Shown piece after piece: positions 25,825 to 33,158 of a DNA stretch of 52,534 nucleotides. The notes under the pieces were generated by a model. That model did not search any database, was not told the origin of the DNA, and saw only the letters and a list, made by a program, of their open reading frames with translations. Origin of the DNA: Vallicoccus soli (GTDB lineage: Bacteria; Actinomycetota; Actinomycetes; Motilibacterales; Motilibacteraceae); contig NZ_QZEZ01000014.1 in the NCBI RefSeq assembly GCF_003594885.1, forward strand, positions 1 to 52,534. The letters run 5' to 3'. Made by a program: the position numbers and the translations under genes. Position 1 is the stretch's first letter; every line of letters starts with the position of its first letter.

Positions 25825-26352
25825 ATGCTGCACATCACCCTGGGCGACCGTCGCCCCGTCGACCCCGTCGAGGACGAGCTCGGGCGCAACCACGTCGGCT
25901 TCGCCGCCGACATGTCGCAGGCGGACCTCTACGCCGTGAACCGCGGCTGCTGGGTCCTGGGAGAGCGGGCCGACACCGAACGCTACGCGCTGTTCAGCTA
26001 CAAGGGGATCGTCCGCATGGCCCTCGCCATCGACGCCATCGAGCCCACCTCCAGCAACCGTCGCGCGCTCGTCGGCAGGATCCTGCAGCCCGGCGACCGC
26101 GTCCACGACGTCTACGTCGGCGGGCCGGCGCCCATCGTGGGCGCGCGCAACCCGATCACCTACGTGCCCGACCCTCGCTTCGACCTGCGTGTCTGCTCCT
26201 GCGGCTGCGGCGAGCCGATCCCGCGGGGCGACTGGGTGCCCGGCCACGACCAGAAGGCGCTGCACAAGCGGATCGCGCAGATCGGCACGGTCAAGCAGTT
26301 CATCGAGTGGTTCGACGCCAACGCCCCTCAGGCGGCTCGCGCCGGGCACTGA
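25825..26352 (+). CDS. two-domain protein with C-terminal Cys/His motif
   Basis: A 175-aa protein. The N-terminal domain (AVNRGCWVLGERADTERYAL, FSYKGIVRMALAID, VGRILQPGDRVHDVYVGG) looks like a small beta-barrel ligand-binding domain. The C-terminal part, VCSCGCGEPIPRGDWVPGHD followed by QKALHKRIAQIGTVKQFIEW, is a recurring add-on with Cys pairs and GHDQKALH seen in proteins of DNA-modification and HNH contexts. ATG 25825 has GGAGG 5 bases upstream. It is single, ended by the hairpin at 26368. A reader of modified DNA is possible but unproven. Confidence 0.62.
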   Translation: MLHITLGDRRPVDPVEDELGRNHVGFAADMSQADLYAVNRGCWVLGERADTERYALFSYKGIVRMALAIDAIEPTSSNRRALVGRILQPGDRVHDVYVGGPAPIVGARNPITYVPDPRFDLRVCSCGCGEPIPRGDWVPGHDQKALHKRIAQIGTVKQFIEWFDANAPQAARAGH

Positions 26353-26367
26353 CCTGCACCGTCACAG

Positions 26368-26397
26368 GGGGGTCGCGGCGTCGTCGCTGCGACCCCC
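26368..26397. terminator. hairpin terminator between convergent genes
   Basis: GGGGGTCGC (26368-26376) and GCGACCCCC (26389-26397) with a 12-base loop. It lies between the convergent genes ending at 26352 and 26449 and can serve both. Confidence 0.75.
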
Positions 26398-26448
26398 GCT
26401 GTGTGGGAGGCCGACGCACCCCTTGTTCGCCAGACCCGAGCTGGGCCG

Positions 26449-27390
26449 CTAGGACGCGGCGGCGGCGACGAAGTCGGTGAGAGGGGTGAGGTCGTGCTCC
26501 CAGAGCAGCACGACGCCGTTGGCGGGGCTGCTCCCCTGAGCCGTCACGAGGCAGGAGAGGTCGAACACGCCGGCCAGGACGACGGCGGTGAGGACCTGGC
26601 TGCCGAAGGCCTGCCGCCAGGTCTCCGCCTTGCCGCCGACCTCGCGGTTGACCCGCTTCCAGCTGTTCTTCGGACCGTTGGACACCTTGCACTCGACGGC
26701 GAAGAGCCGTCCGTCGAGCAGGCGCACGGGCACGTCGCACTTGGCCGGCTTCTCCGCACCTCCGGGTCCCGCGGCGATCTTGCGCTCGCGGCTGTAGGTG
26801 CCGCGGGGCAGCTCGTCGAGGACCCGCAGTGTCCGTCGGCTGGGCTCGAGCTGGTACCCGGCCGCAGCCAGCGCCGCGGCCGTCGCGTCCTCTTGGCGAA
26901 GCGACGCCTCCCCGCGGCGGCTGGTGCCCAGCATCTGCGCGGCATGCAGGACTGTCGTGGCGAGCACCGCAGCGCGGCGCTCGTGCTCGGTGGGCGCACG
27001 TCCGTCGGCGACCCAGGGGAAGCGGACGTTGTCCACGACCAGCCGCAGCGCCGCGGCGGTGGCGTCGGCGTACTGCGGAGGAACCCTCTTGAACCGAGGT
27101 CCTCCGACGAGGGTCCACAGGTCCTCCTGACTGATCGGGGGACCGCACACGTAGCGGAAGACCTGCCAGGCGCCGGGGTCGTCGCGGAACACCTTCCCGG
27201 TGAGCTCACGCAGGTCGTCGGAGGCGGCGAGGGCCGCCTCGACTCTCGGCCGGACGTCCGCGCAGGCGTCGGCGAAGGCGTTGGGCCCCTCGTCTCGGCG
27301 TTGCTGGGCGAACCGCGCCTCGGAGAGGTCGCGGGCGGCCTTGAGCTCCTGCGCGCTCCAGCGAGGCGGGTCGACGAAGCCTGGGGGCAC
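26449..27390 (-). CDS. XamI-like type II restriction endonuclease
   Basis: A 313-aa protein that fits the RE_XamI family: N-terminus WSAQELKAARDLSEARFAQQ, middle WQVFRYVCGPPISQEDLWTL, RAAVLATTVLHAAQMLG, and a PD-(D/E)XK core CDVPVRLLDGRLFAVECKVS (Asp, then Glu-Cys-Lys at about residues 231-235), followed by WKRVNREVGGKAETWRQAFG and VLTAVVLAGVFDL. XamI cuts at GTCGAC; whether this enzyme shares that site cannot be told. GTG 27390. It is the third gene of the RHH-methyltransferase-nuclease operon, 57 bases after the methyltransferase. Confidence 0.8.
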   Translation of the reverse strand: MPPGFVDPPRWSAQELKAARDLSEARFAQQRRDEGPNAFADACADVRPRVEAALAASDDLRELTGKVFRDDPGAWQVFRYVCGPPISQEDLWTLVGGPRFKRVPPQYADATAAALRLVVDNVRFPWVADGRAPTEHERRAAVLATTVLHAAQMLGTSRRGEASLRQEDATAAALAAAGYQLEPSRRTLRVLDELPRGTYSRERKIAAGPGGAEKPAKCDVPVRLLDGRLFAVECKVSNGPKNSWKRVNREVGGKAETWRQAFGSQVLTAVVLAGVFDLSCLVTAQGSSPANGVVLLWEHDLTPLTDFVAAAAS

Positions 27391-27447
27391 GACCGGCAGT
27401 GTGCCGTCGACTGCGCCTCGTCGACCCGTGGCGCACCCCGCGTGTCG

Positions 27448-28782
27448 CTACGCCTCGACTGCCGGACTGGTCGCGCCGCTCGCGCCGGCTTGGCCGGCTG
27501 CCCGCACCCGCACGCGATGGGCCCCGTTCACCCGGTGTTCCATGGCGGTGTAGCGGGTGCGCCGCAGAAGCTGCGCCGGCCACGGCGGGCTGACCGGCGG
27601 GACCGCGGCGGGACCACGGCGCAGGGACTGCAGGAGCACCTCTCCGAGGGCCTGGGCGACGTCGACCTGCACTGCGTTGCCGACCTGCCGAAAGCGCGAC
27701 GCCGCGCCTCCCTGCAGGGGCCAGTCGGCCGGGAACCCCTGCAGCACCGCGCACTCGCGGACCGTGAGCCGGCGCAGTCGGCCGTCGGACTCGCGCACCC
27801 AGTCCGGGGTGCTCGCGGCACGGATGGTCCGCGAGGGCAGTGACGGGTCGGCGAGGAAGCTGTCCTGCCGGTAGCCCCAGTGCCCGCCCGGACGGTTGGC
27901 CTCGACCCTCCCACCGGTGCGCAGCCCCTGCCCGGGCTCGAGAGCCTCCAGCGCGGCCGCACGCGGCCCGGCAGGGCGCACCACCTCGGCCTCCTCGGGG
28001 GCGGGCAGCGCGTCCAGGGTCTCGCCGAGAGTGACCCAGGGCTTGACCTCCGGGCCGAAGGGGAGGCCCTGCGGGCCGGAGGGAAGGCGCGCGTGCGTCG
28101 GGGCCGGGAACTCCGGCAGCTCGTACTCCGCGGAGGCGAGCAGCAGAAGGCGCACTCGACGCTGCGCTGCGCCGTAGTCCGCGGCGTTGAGAGTCGCGAC
28201 CCGGCTCGCGTAGCCGAGCGCGGCGAGGTCGGCCTGGATGGACTCCAGGACCTCGCCCGGGCGACCAGTCGGCCCCAGCGCCGTGACCAGGCCACGGACG
28301 TTCTCGAACAGCACGAACCGCGGACGCAGCTCGCCGACGAGGCGGAGCATGTGCGCGAGCAGCTGTCCTCGGGGGTCCTCGAGTCCCCGCTGGTGTCCCG
28401 CGGAGGACCAGGGCTGGCACGGCGGTCCGCCGGCCAGGAGGTCGGGCCGCCAGTCGGCGCGAGCTCGCTCCGGGCGCAGGTCGGCCGCGCTGAGCGTGCG
28501 CACGTCCTGCAGCAGCAGCCGGGCTCCCTGAAGGTGCCGGTGCGAGGTTCGCCCTCGAACGGGCAGTGCGGCCCGCTGCGCCGCGCAAAGGGTGCGCACG
28601 CAGTCCGCGTCGACGTCGGTCGCCACGGTCGTCGACCAGCCCGCACGCTCCAGGCCGACGTCGAGCCCTCCCGCGCCGGAGAACAAGCTCACGAGCTGAG
28701 CTTCGCCTCGCGCGCCGGCTCCCGGAGCCGCTCTGCGTGGCGTGCGCCGCGCCGACGTCGCCGGGTCCAGGGTCGCGCTCAC
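27448..28782 (-). CDS. C5-cytosine DNA methyltransferase of the XamI-like system
   Basis: A 444-aa m5C methyltransferase: motif I LVSLFSGAGGLDVGLERAG, motif II-like TTVATDVDADCVRTL, motif IV LLAGGPPCQPWSSAGHQRGL with catalytic Cys, motif VI LFENVRGLV, motif VIII YGAAQRRVRLLLLAS, target-recognition region about 260-370, motif IX/X ECAVLQGFPADWPLQGG and FRQVGNAVQVDVAQALG. GTG 28782 overlaps the stop of the RHH gene (28781-28779) as GTGA. It protects host DNA from the XamI-like nuclease. The last 30 residues are an Arg/Ala-rich extension. Confidence 0.88.
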   Translation of the reverse strand: MSATLDPATSARRTPRRAAPGAGARGEAQLVSLFSGAGGLDVGLERAGWSTTVATDVDADCVRTLCAAQRAALPVRGRTSHRHLQGARLLLQDVRTLSAADLRPERARADWRPDLLAGGPPCQPWSSAGHQRGLEDPRGQLLAHMLRLVGELRPRFVLFENVRGLVTALGPTGRPGEVLESIQADLAALGYASRVATLNAADYGAAQRRVRLLLLASAEYELPEFPAPTHARLPSGPQGLPFGPEVKPWVTLGETLDALPAPEEAEVVRPAGPRAAALEALEPGQGLRTGGRVEANRPGGHWGYRQDSFLADPSLPSRTIRAASTPDWVRESDGRLRRLTVRECAVLQGFPADWPLQGGAASRFRQVGNAVQVDVAQALGEVLLQSLRRGPAAVPPVSPPWPAQLLRRTRYTAMEHRVNGAHRVRVRAAGQAGASGATSPAVEA

Positions 28783-29126
28783 CGACGCACCTGCGGGAGC
28801 TCGCCGCGTGCAGGGGTCCCGTGGCCGCTCCTGCCGGGGTCGTCGAGTTGCAGGCCTTGCGCGATGAGCCGACCGGCCGTCTCGGACAGCGAAAGGCGCT
28901 GGTCGCGCGCCACGTCGCGCAGCCGCGCGTCCAGCGACACCGGCAGTCGGACGAGCACGGCGCGACGCTCGCCTCTCCACTGCGGTCGGCGCCGTCGCGG
29001 CGGCGCCGACGGGTGCTCTGGGACGTCCGGGTCTGCGCGGTCGAGGGGCGCGGACGGCTTCGCGCCGACCAGGGCAGCGGCGACCTCGGTCGTGGCGGCT
29101 ACTCGAGCATCGGGCAGGTGTGGCAC
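28779..29126 (-). CDS. ribbon-helix-helix regulator of the XamI-like system
   Basis: A 115-aa protein. A Pro/Arg-rich N-terminus is followed by a ribbon-helix-helix motif: VLVRLPVSLDARLRDVARDQ, then RLSLSETAGRLIAQGL. It is first in the operon and overlaps the methyltransferase start by 4 bases, like controller proteins of restriction-modification systems, although most of those are HTH_3 rather than RHH. GTG at 29126. The palindrome at 29133-29147 lies 6 bases upstream and is its likely operator. Confidence 0.72.
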   Translation of the reverse strand: MPHLPDARVAATTEVAAALVGAKPSAPLDRADPDVPEHPSAPPRRRRPQWRGERRAVLVRLPVSLDARLRDVARDQRLSLSETAGRLIAQGLQLDDPGRSGHGTPARGELPQVRR

Positions 29127-29132
29127 TGCTGA

Positions 29133-29147
29133 ATCCTGATACAGGAT
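29133..29147. promoter_or_regulatory. candidate operator of the RHH-methyltransferase-nuclease operon
   Basis: ATCCTG-ata-CAGGAT, perfect 6-bp arms, 6 bases upstream of the GTG at 29126. This fits autoregulation by the RHH protein. Confidence 0.5.
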
Positions 29148-29261
29148 CGCCCCGGCGTAAGGCAGGGGCTTACCCCACGGCGTGTCGCGGCACGCGACGA
29201 CCGGCTGCCCGAGGGGAACGTCCGCCTGTCCCGTCAGGCGCGCGGCGCCCCGTCGCGACGG

Positions 29262-29603
29262 TCAGAGACCGGTCCGGTGCCGCAGCAGCTGCTCGACGAC
29301 CAGCAGCAGCGCCTGCAGGGAACTGCCGGCAGTGCTGTGGAAGGCGAGGGGCCCGTCGTCGTACTCGCTGCCGGGCCGGTACAGCCCCACGCCCCAGCCG
29401 GCGTGCTCGTCGCGGTCCCAGGACAGCGACTCCTCCTCGTCGGTGACGAGCAGGGTGTGCCCGTCGTCGAGGCGGACCTCGAGCGCGGCGTGCGAGCCGC
29501 CGGTCTGCGTGAAGGCCGTGGGCAGGCCAAGCGTGTTCAGCGCGTCGATGACGTCTCGATAGCCGTCCTGGCCCGCTCGAGCACTGCCGCCGTGGTCGAG
29601 CAT
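29262..29603 (-). CDS. small hypothetical protein divergent from RHH-RAMA gene
   Basis: A 113-aa protein: a helix (DGYRDVIDALNTLGLPTAFT), strand-rich middle (HAALEVRLDDGHTLLVTDEE, WGVGLYRPGSEYDDG) and a C-terminal helix (SLQALLLVVEQLLRHRTGL). ATG 29603 has AGGAG 7 bases upstream. It is divergent from the RHH-RAMA gene with 127 bp between. No family recognised; it is small, acidic and cytoplasmic. Confidence 0.65.
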   Translation of the reverse strand: MLDHGGSARAGQDGYRDVIDALNTLGLPTAFTQTGGSHAALEVRLDDGHTLLVTDEEESLSWDRDEHAGWGVGLYRPGSEYDDGPLAFHSTAGSSLQALLLVVEQLLRHRTGL

Positions 29604-29704
29604 CCGTAACTCCTCGTGCAGGACTGGAGCGGGCTGCGGGGCGCTGCTCGCCACCACCGAGACTTGCACGCTTCTCTGCACTCTGTCAATCTCCCGATGT
29701 AGAG

Positions 29705-29716
29705 GTTCTAGAGAAC
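29705..29716. promoter_or_regulatory. 12-bp palindrome upstream of RHH-RAMA gene
   Basis: GTTCT-ag-AGAAC, perfect arms, 15 bases upstream of ATG 29731 and within the divergent gap. It is a likely operator for the RHH domain encoded next to it. Confidence 0.45.
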
Positions 29717-29730
29717 TGGAGTGTGGAGTG

Positions 29731-30156
29731 ATGCGGCGGATCGAGATCGACGACGAGGTGTACGCAGCGCTCGCGGAGCATGCAGTCGGCTTCCAGCAGC
29801 CCAACGACGTGCTCCGGGCGCTCCTCGGGCTGGCGGCGGACGCGAGCCCGACGACCACGGCAGCAGCCGTCCGTTCCGGCCGGCTGGCCCCGCTGTTGGC
29901 CGTGGGCCTGCTCAAGCCAGGTGACGAGCTCGTGCACAGGCAGGTGCGCAAGGGGCAGGCCTTCACAGGGAGGGTGGAGGCCGACGGCTGGATCCGCACT
30001 GACCGCGGCCGGTACGCGGAGCCGTCACCGGCGTTGCGCGACCTCGTGGGCAGCCAGATCGACGGGTGGAGGCACTGGTGGCACCTGGCGTCCGGGAAGA
30101 GCCTGCGGCAGCTTCGCGCCGAGTCCGGAGGGCGACCACGAGGCCGTGCAGGCTGA
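29731..30156 (+). CDS. RHH (SeqA-N-like) plus RAMA domain protein
   Basis: A 141-aa protein. The N-terminus RRIEIDDEVYAALAEHAVGF and PNDVLRALLGLAA matches the SeqA-type ribbon-helix-helix. The C-terminus matches the RAMA domain: GDELVHRQVRKGQAFTGRVE, ADGWIRTDRGRY, PSPALRDLVGSQIDGWRHWW, SGKSLRQLRAESG. RAMA (restriction adenine methylase associated) domains are predicted to recognise modified DNA. ATG 29731 chosen over GTG 29728. Beside two cytosine methyltransferases, it could read plasmid- or phage-borne modification; this is inference. Confidence 0.78.
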   Translation: MRRIEIDDEVYAALAEHAVGFQQPNDVLRALLGLAADASPTTTAAAVRSGRLAPLLAVGLLKPGDELVHRQVRKGQAFTGRVEADGWIRTDRGRYAEPSPALRDLVGSQIDGWRHWWHLASGKSLRQLRAESGGRPRGRAG

Positions 30157-30381
30157 GGACGCGACGTGCGACTGGATCACCGTGACTCTCAGGGGCCGTG
30201 GAGCGTCAGGCGACCGCGCAGAATGCAGTTCGTCCCGTCCCCGCCCGTGGCCCTTCGCCTCGCGCTCGTGCTCAGCCTCGACGTGCGGCGACGCCGGTCG
30301 TCGCCGCAGTTCTGCAACAGGCCCGGCTTCCCTCAGTTCGGGTCAAGGGGGTGCCGATGGGGTGCCGATGGGGGCGGTGAT

Positions 30382-31245
30382 GTGGGCGTGGAGTCGGTGC
30401 TTCGGCGGCCGCGGGCTGGGCGATACGCCCAGGCGCGCTACGGGCAGCTGCGCCGGCACTGGCGCCGGCGGGTCCTGCCTCGTGTCGCGCTGGTGCTGGT
30501 CCCGCTCACGGTCGGCGTGTTGGCGTTGTCCCTGCTCGCCGAGGGTGCGTGGGCGTGGGTAGGGGCGGTGTGGTTCGGCGTCGTGCTGGGCTTCTGGTTC
30601 TACGCCGTGGACGCGGTCCCGAAGCACATTGAGAACTGGGCGAGCGGCGCGGAGGGTGAGCGGCGCACTGAGCGTGTCCTGCGTCCCCTCGAGCGCACGG
30701 GGTGGCACGTGGTGCACGACCTGAAGCATCCCGGCGCCGGGAACGTCGACCACCTGGTGCTCGGTCCCGGCGGGTTGTTCGTGTTGGACAGCAAGGTGTG
30801 GGGCGGCGTGGTCAGTGTCGACGGCACCGGCGCCACGGTGACTCCCCGCGACAACCCGGACGCGGCGTGGACAGCTCGCGGGCTGCACCGCGCCCACACC
30901 CGCACGGCGGCCGTGGTCGCACGCTGCCTGGCCGCGCGCTCGTCACGGGCGGTGCCCGCCCCGCGTTCGGTGGTCGTCGTGTGGGCGCCGTTCCCTGCGC
31001 GGGTCGTCGTCAGCGGCGCCGTCACCTACGTCGTCGGCGAGCACCTGGCCGACTGGCTGCTGGCCCACCCCCGTCAGCTGCACCGCGAGCACCTGCAGGC
31101 CCTGCAGGCCGCGGCCCGACCCGACCTCCTGACCGACCTAGCGGACGGCCCGCGCCGCGCCGCGCCAGGCGACCCGCCGGCTGCGGGGCTCGCCGGTCCT
31201 GCCGGGCCCCCCGCACCGGCTGTCCGAGCGGTGGGGGCTCCGTGA
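30382..31245 (+). CDS. membrane-anchored NERD-domain protein
   Basis: A 287-aa protein with two membrane segments near the N-terminus (VLPRVALVLVPLTVGVLALS and WAWVGAVWFGVVLGFWFYAV). A NERD domain follows: GAEGERRTERVLRPLERTGW, NVDHLVLGPGGLFVLDSKVW with the Asp and Asp-x-Lys of the nuclease-like core, VVVVWAPFP. The tail is Pro/Ala-rich. NERD domains are nuclease-related and common on plasmids. The frame is open to 30166; GTG 30382 fits the start of the first helix, but the exact start is uncertain. The stop overlaps the next gene's ATG. Confidence 0.75.
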   Translation: MGVESVLRRPRAGRYAQARYGQLRRHWRRRVLPRVALVLVPLTVGVLALSLLAEGAWAWVGAVWFGVVLGFWFYAVDAVPKHIENWASGAEGERRTERVLRPLERTGWHVVHDLKHPGAGNVDHLVLGPGGLFVLDSKVWGGVVSVDGTGATVTPRDNPDAAWTARGLHRAHTRTAAVVARCLAARSSRAVPAPRSVVVVWAPFPARVVVSGAVTYVVGEHLADWLLAHPRQLHREHLQALQAAARPDLLTDLADGPRRAAPGDPPAAGLAGPAGPPAPAVRAVGAP

Positions 31246-31508
31246 TGGCGTACCCGTCGCGTCCGGTGCGCCGGGCGTTGCCGGAGTTCGCCGGCACGGC
31301 CACGTCGCGCCCGTCGCCGGAGCTGCTCGAGCGGCTGTCGAAGTTTGTGGTCGCCGAGTACGCCGCCGGCCGGTCGCTGCGCGAGATCGCCGAGCTGACG
31401 GACCGGTCCTTCTCCGCCGTGCGCAACGTCCTGGACCGCGCCGGGGTGCGCCGCCGAGGGGTGGGCGCAGTGATCGCGCGCTCGGACTCCCCGCAGGACG
31501 CCGTCTGA
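31245..31508 (+). CDS. small helix-turn-helix protein
   Basis: An 87-aa protein. After a basic leader (PSRPVRRALPEF) it has LLERLSKFVVAEYAAGRSLR and EIAELTDRSFSAVRNVLDRA, a standard helix-turn-helix of resolvase/sigma-region-4 type, then GVRRRGVGA. ATG 31245 overlaps the NERD stop (TGATG), so the two are co-translated. This kind of small HTH gene recurs on actinobacterial plasmids; the target is unknown. Confidence 0.75.
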   Translation: MAYPSRPVRRALPEFAGTATSRPSPELLERLSKFVVAEYAAGRSLREIAELTDRSFSAVRNVLDRAGVRRRGVGAVIARSDSPQDAV

Positions 31509-31801
31509 CCCCGGCGGCACTGTCTTGCCGCGTCCGTCCCTCCTCGCCGGGCGGCTCTTCACCGGCAGTCCAGGGACGGACGGCAGCCGCCCCACCTCGT
31601 GCAGCGCAACGGGCACGACCCTGCCAGCGAGGCCTCGAGCGCGAACGTGAGCGGAGGTCCGGGCCAGCCGTAGCGCTGAGTAGGGCACTCCCGCTGACGT
31701 CGCTATCGCGCACCAACCCGTTCCTGCCGGTCGGTCCCTCCAGCGGATGGCTCCTGCACCTGTGGGGTGAGAAGCGCTCGAGCCGGTACCAGCCGGGGTG
31801 T
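31509..31801. other. gap between convergent genes
   Basis: No gene or clear hairpin seen in this 293-bp gap. Confidence 0.4.
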
Positions 31802-32548
31802 TTATGGGTGGGCGTTCCGGAGGTCGAGAGGCGCTGTTGTGCGGCGGTGGGCGGCGGTGACGGCGCTGCGCTCTTGCTCGAGCAGGGGGGCGATGGTGTG
31901 CAGGGGCAGGTGGTCTGCGGCCTGGGCGAGGCGTACGGCGGCTTGCTGGACGCGGCGGCGGTAGGAGTGCTCGAGCACGATCCGGGCGTAGTGCTCGGCG
32001 TTGCCCAGTACCGGGGCTGCCTCGCACAGCTCGAGGAGCAGCACGGCGGTGTCCTTGCTGGCGGTGCGCGCGTTCTCGCTGCCGTGGCGGCGCAGCTGGC
32101 CCAGCACGGTGACCGGGTCCACCGGCTGGCCGCGCTCGAGCAGGATCCGCGCGGCCGCGGCGACGTGGCGGTGCTGCGGCACGGTCCAGTCTTGCTCGCC
32201 CAGCGCGTCCAGCAGAGCCCGGGCGATCACGGGGGTGGCTCGCAGCAGGCAGCCCAGCACCGCCGCCTCAGCCCACGGCGCCCCGAGCAGCTCCCACTCC
32301 CCCAGCACCGACTCCGCTGGTACCGCCTCTCTTGGCATCGCGTCTCCCGGCACCACCGTCCCCCGCACCAGGTCGGCCTCTGGCGCGACGAGCTCCTCGA
32401 GACCCGGCTGCTGCGGATGCGTGACCCGGCTGGCAGCGGCTGCACCCGCCCGACCCCCGCCCTGCTCATTTCGGTCACTAGCGCTGCCGTGGCCGTCGCG
32501 GCTGTCGGTAGGGCTGTTGTCGTTGCTGTCGTGCTCGTGCTGGCTCAT
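31802..32548 (-). CDS. stand-alone DnaB N-terminal domain protein
   Basis: A 248-aa protein. An acidic, Ser/Asp/Gly-rich leader of about 80 residues precedes a DnaB N-terminal-like helical domain: WAEAAVLGCLLRATPVIARA, WTVPQHRHVAAAARILLERG, PVDPVTVLGQLRRHG, AEHYARIVLEHSYRRRVQQA. The RecA-type ATPase of replicative helicases is absent. It could bind the host helicase or DnaG and direct it to the plasmid origin, or block it. It is divergent from the Lsr2-like gene across repeat copy B. ATG 32548. Confidence 0.78.
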   Translation of the reverse strand: MSQHEHDSNDNSPTDSRDGHGSASDRNEQGGGRAGAAAASRVTHPQQPGLEELVAPEADLVRGTVVPGDAMPREAVPAESVLGEWELLGAPWAEAAVLGCLLRATPVIARALLDALGEQDWTVPQHRHVAAAARILLERGQPVDPVTVLGQLRRHGSENARTASKDTAVLLLELCEAAPVLGNAEHYARIVLEHSYRRRVQQAAVRLAQAADHLPLHTIAPLLEQERSAVTAAHRRTTAPLDLRNAHP

Positions 32549-32601
32549 CGCGGACTTCCCCTTCGCGCACGCTCAGGGTGGGGTGGTCGTCCAGGTGGCC
32601 A

Positions 32602-32751
32602 ACCGTTCTTCGCCCCCTCCCGGCAAGCAAGGTGTCCGCGGGCGTAGTAGGTGGTGGAGGGCAAGGTGGAGCGCCCGCAGCGCAGCGAGGACGTACGACC
32701 TTGCCTGCAGGCGCCGCGCCCGCAGACTCTTGCGGCCGGGAGGGGGAGAAG
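32602..32751. repeat. 150-bp inverted repeat copy B, boundary of accessory region
   Basis: Reverse-complement copy of 10254-10403, same length. Here it fills the divergent gap between the DnaB-N-like gene (starts 32548, minus) and the Lsr2-like gene (starts 32759, plus). Its last bases (GGGAGGGGGAGAAG) supply the ribosome-binding site of the latter. It carries the same inner ACCTTGCC/GGCAAGGT type arms. Confidence 0.9.
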
Positions 32752-32758
32752 ATCCAGC

Positions 32759-33031
32759 GTGTTCACGCCGGCGCAGCCGGCTCCGCTCGACAACGCCGAG
32801 AACCTGCGTGAGGCGTTCGCTCCGTACCTCGGTGCTGCCCGCAAGGTCGGCGGTCCGGGCCGGACCCGGCGCAGCACCCGCGGCAGGTCGACCCGTGAGC
32901 GCGGCGGCGCGGACACCGGGCCGACCCCGCAGACGGTCCGCGCATGGGCGGCGGAGCACGGCATCGAGCTCAAGTCACGAGGGCGTGTACCCGCCGACGC
33001 GATCGCAAAGTACGAGGCCGCGCAGGGCTGA
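32759..33031 (+). CDS. Lsr2 C-terminal-domain DNA-binding protein
   Basis: A 90-aa protein whose end, TPQTVRAWAAEHGIELKSRG followed by RVPADAIAKYEAAQ, is the AT-hook-like RGR DNA-binding domain of Lsr2, the actinobacterial nucleoid silencer. The N-terminal Lsr2 dimerisation domain is missing, replaced by a helix (ENLREAFAPYLGAARK) and a basic linker (RTRRSTRGRSTRERGG). It may coat AT-rich plasmid or host DNA, or interfere with host Lsr2. GTG 32759 is preceded by the GGAGGGGGAGAAG of repeat copy B. Confidence 0.8.
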   Translation: MFTPAQPAPLDNAENLREAFAPYLGAARKVGGPGRTRRSTRGRSTRERGGADTGPTPQTVRAWAAEHGIELKSRGRVPADAIAKYEAAQG

Positions 33032-33158
33032 CGGCAGCACGTCGTGGTGCCGCCTTCGGCCAACCCATGCAGCACCACGACGCAGCCAGCACACGAGCCC
33101 AAACGGGGCTTGAAGTGCCAGAGGCGTTGTTGGGGTACCAGTGCGGCCGGGCCTCCTT

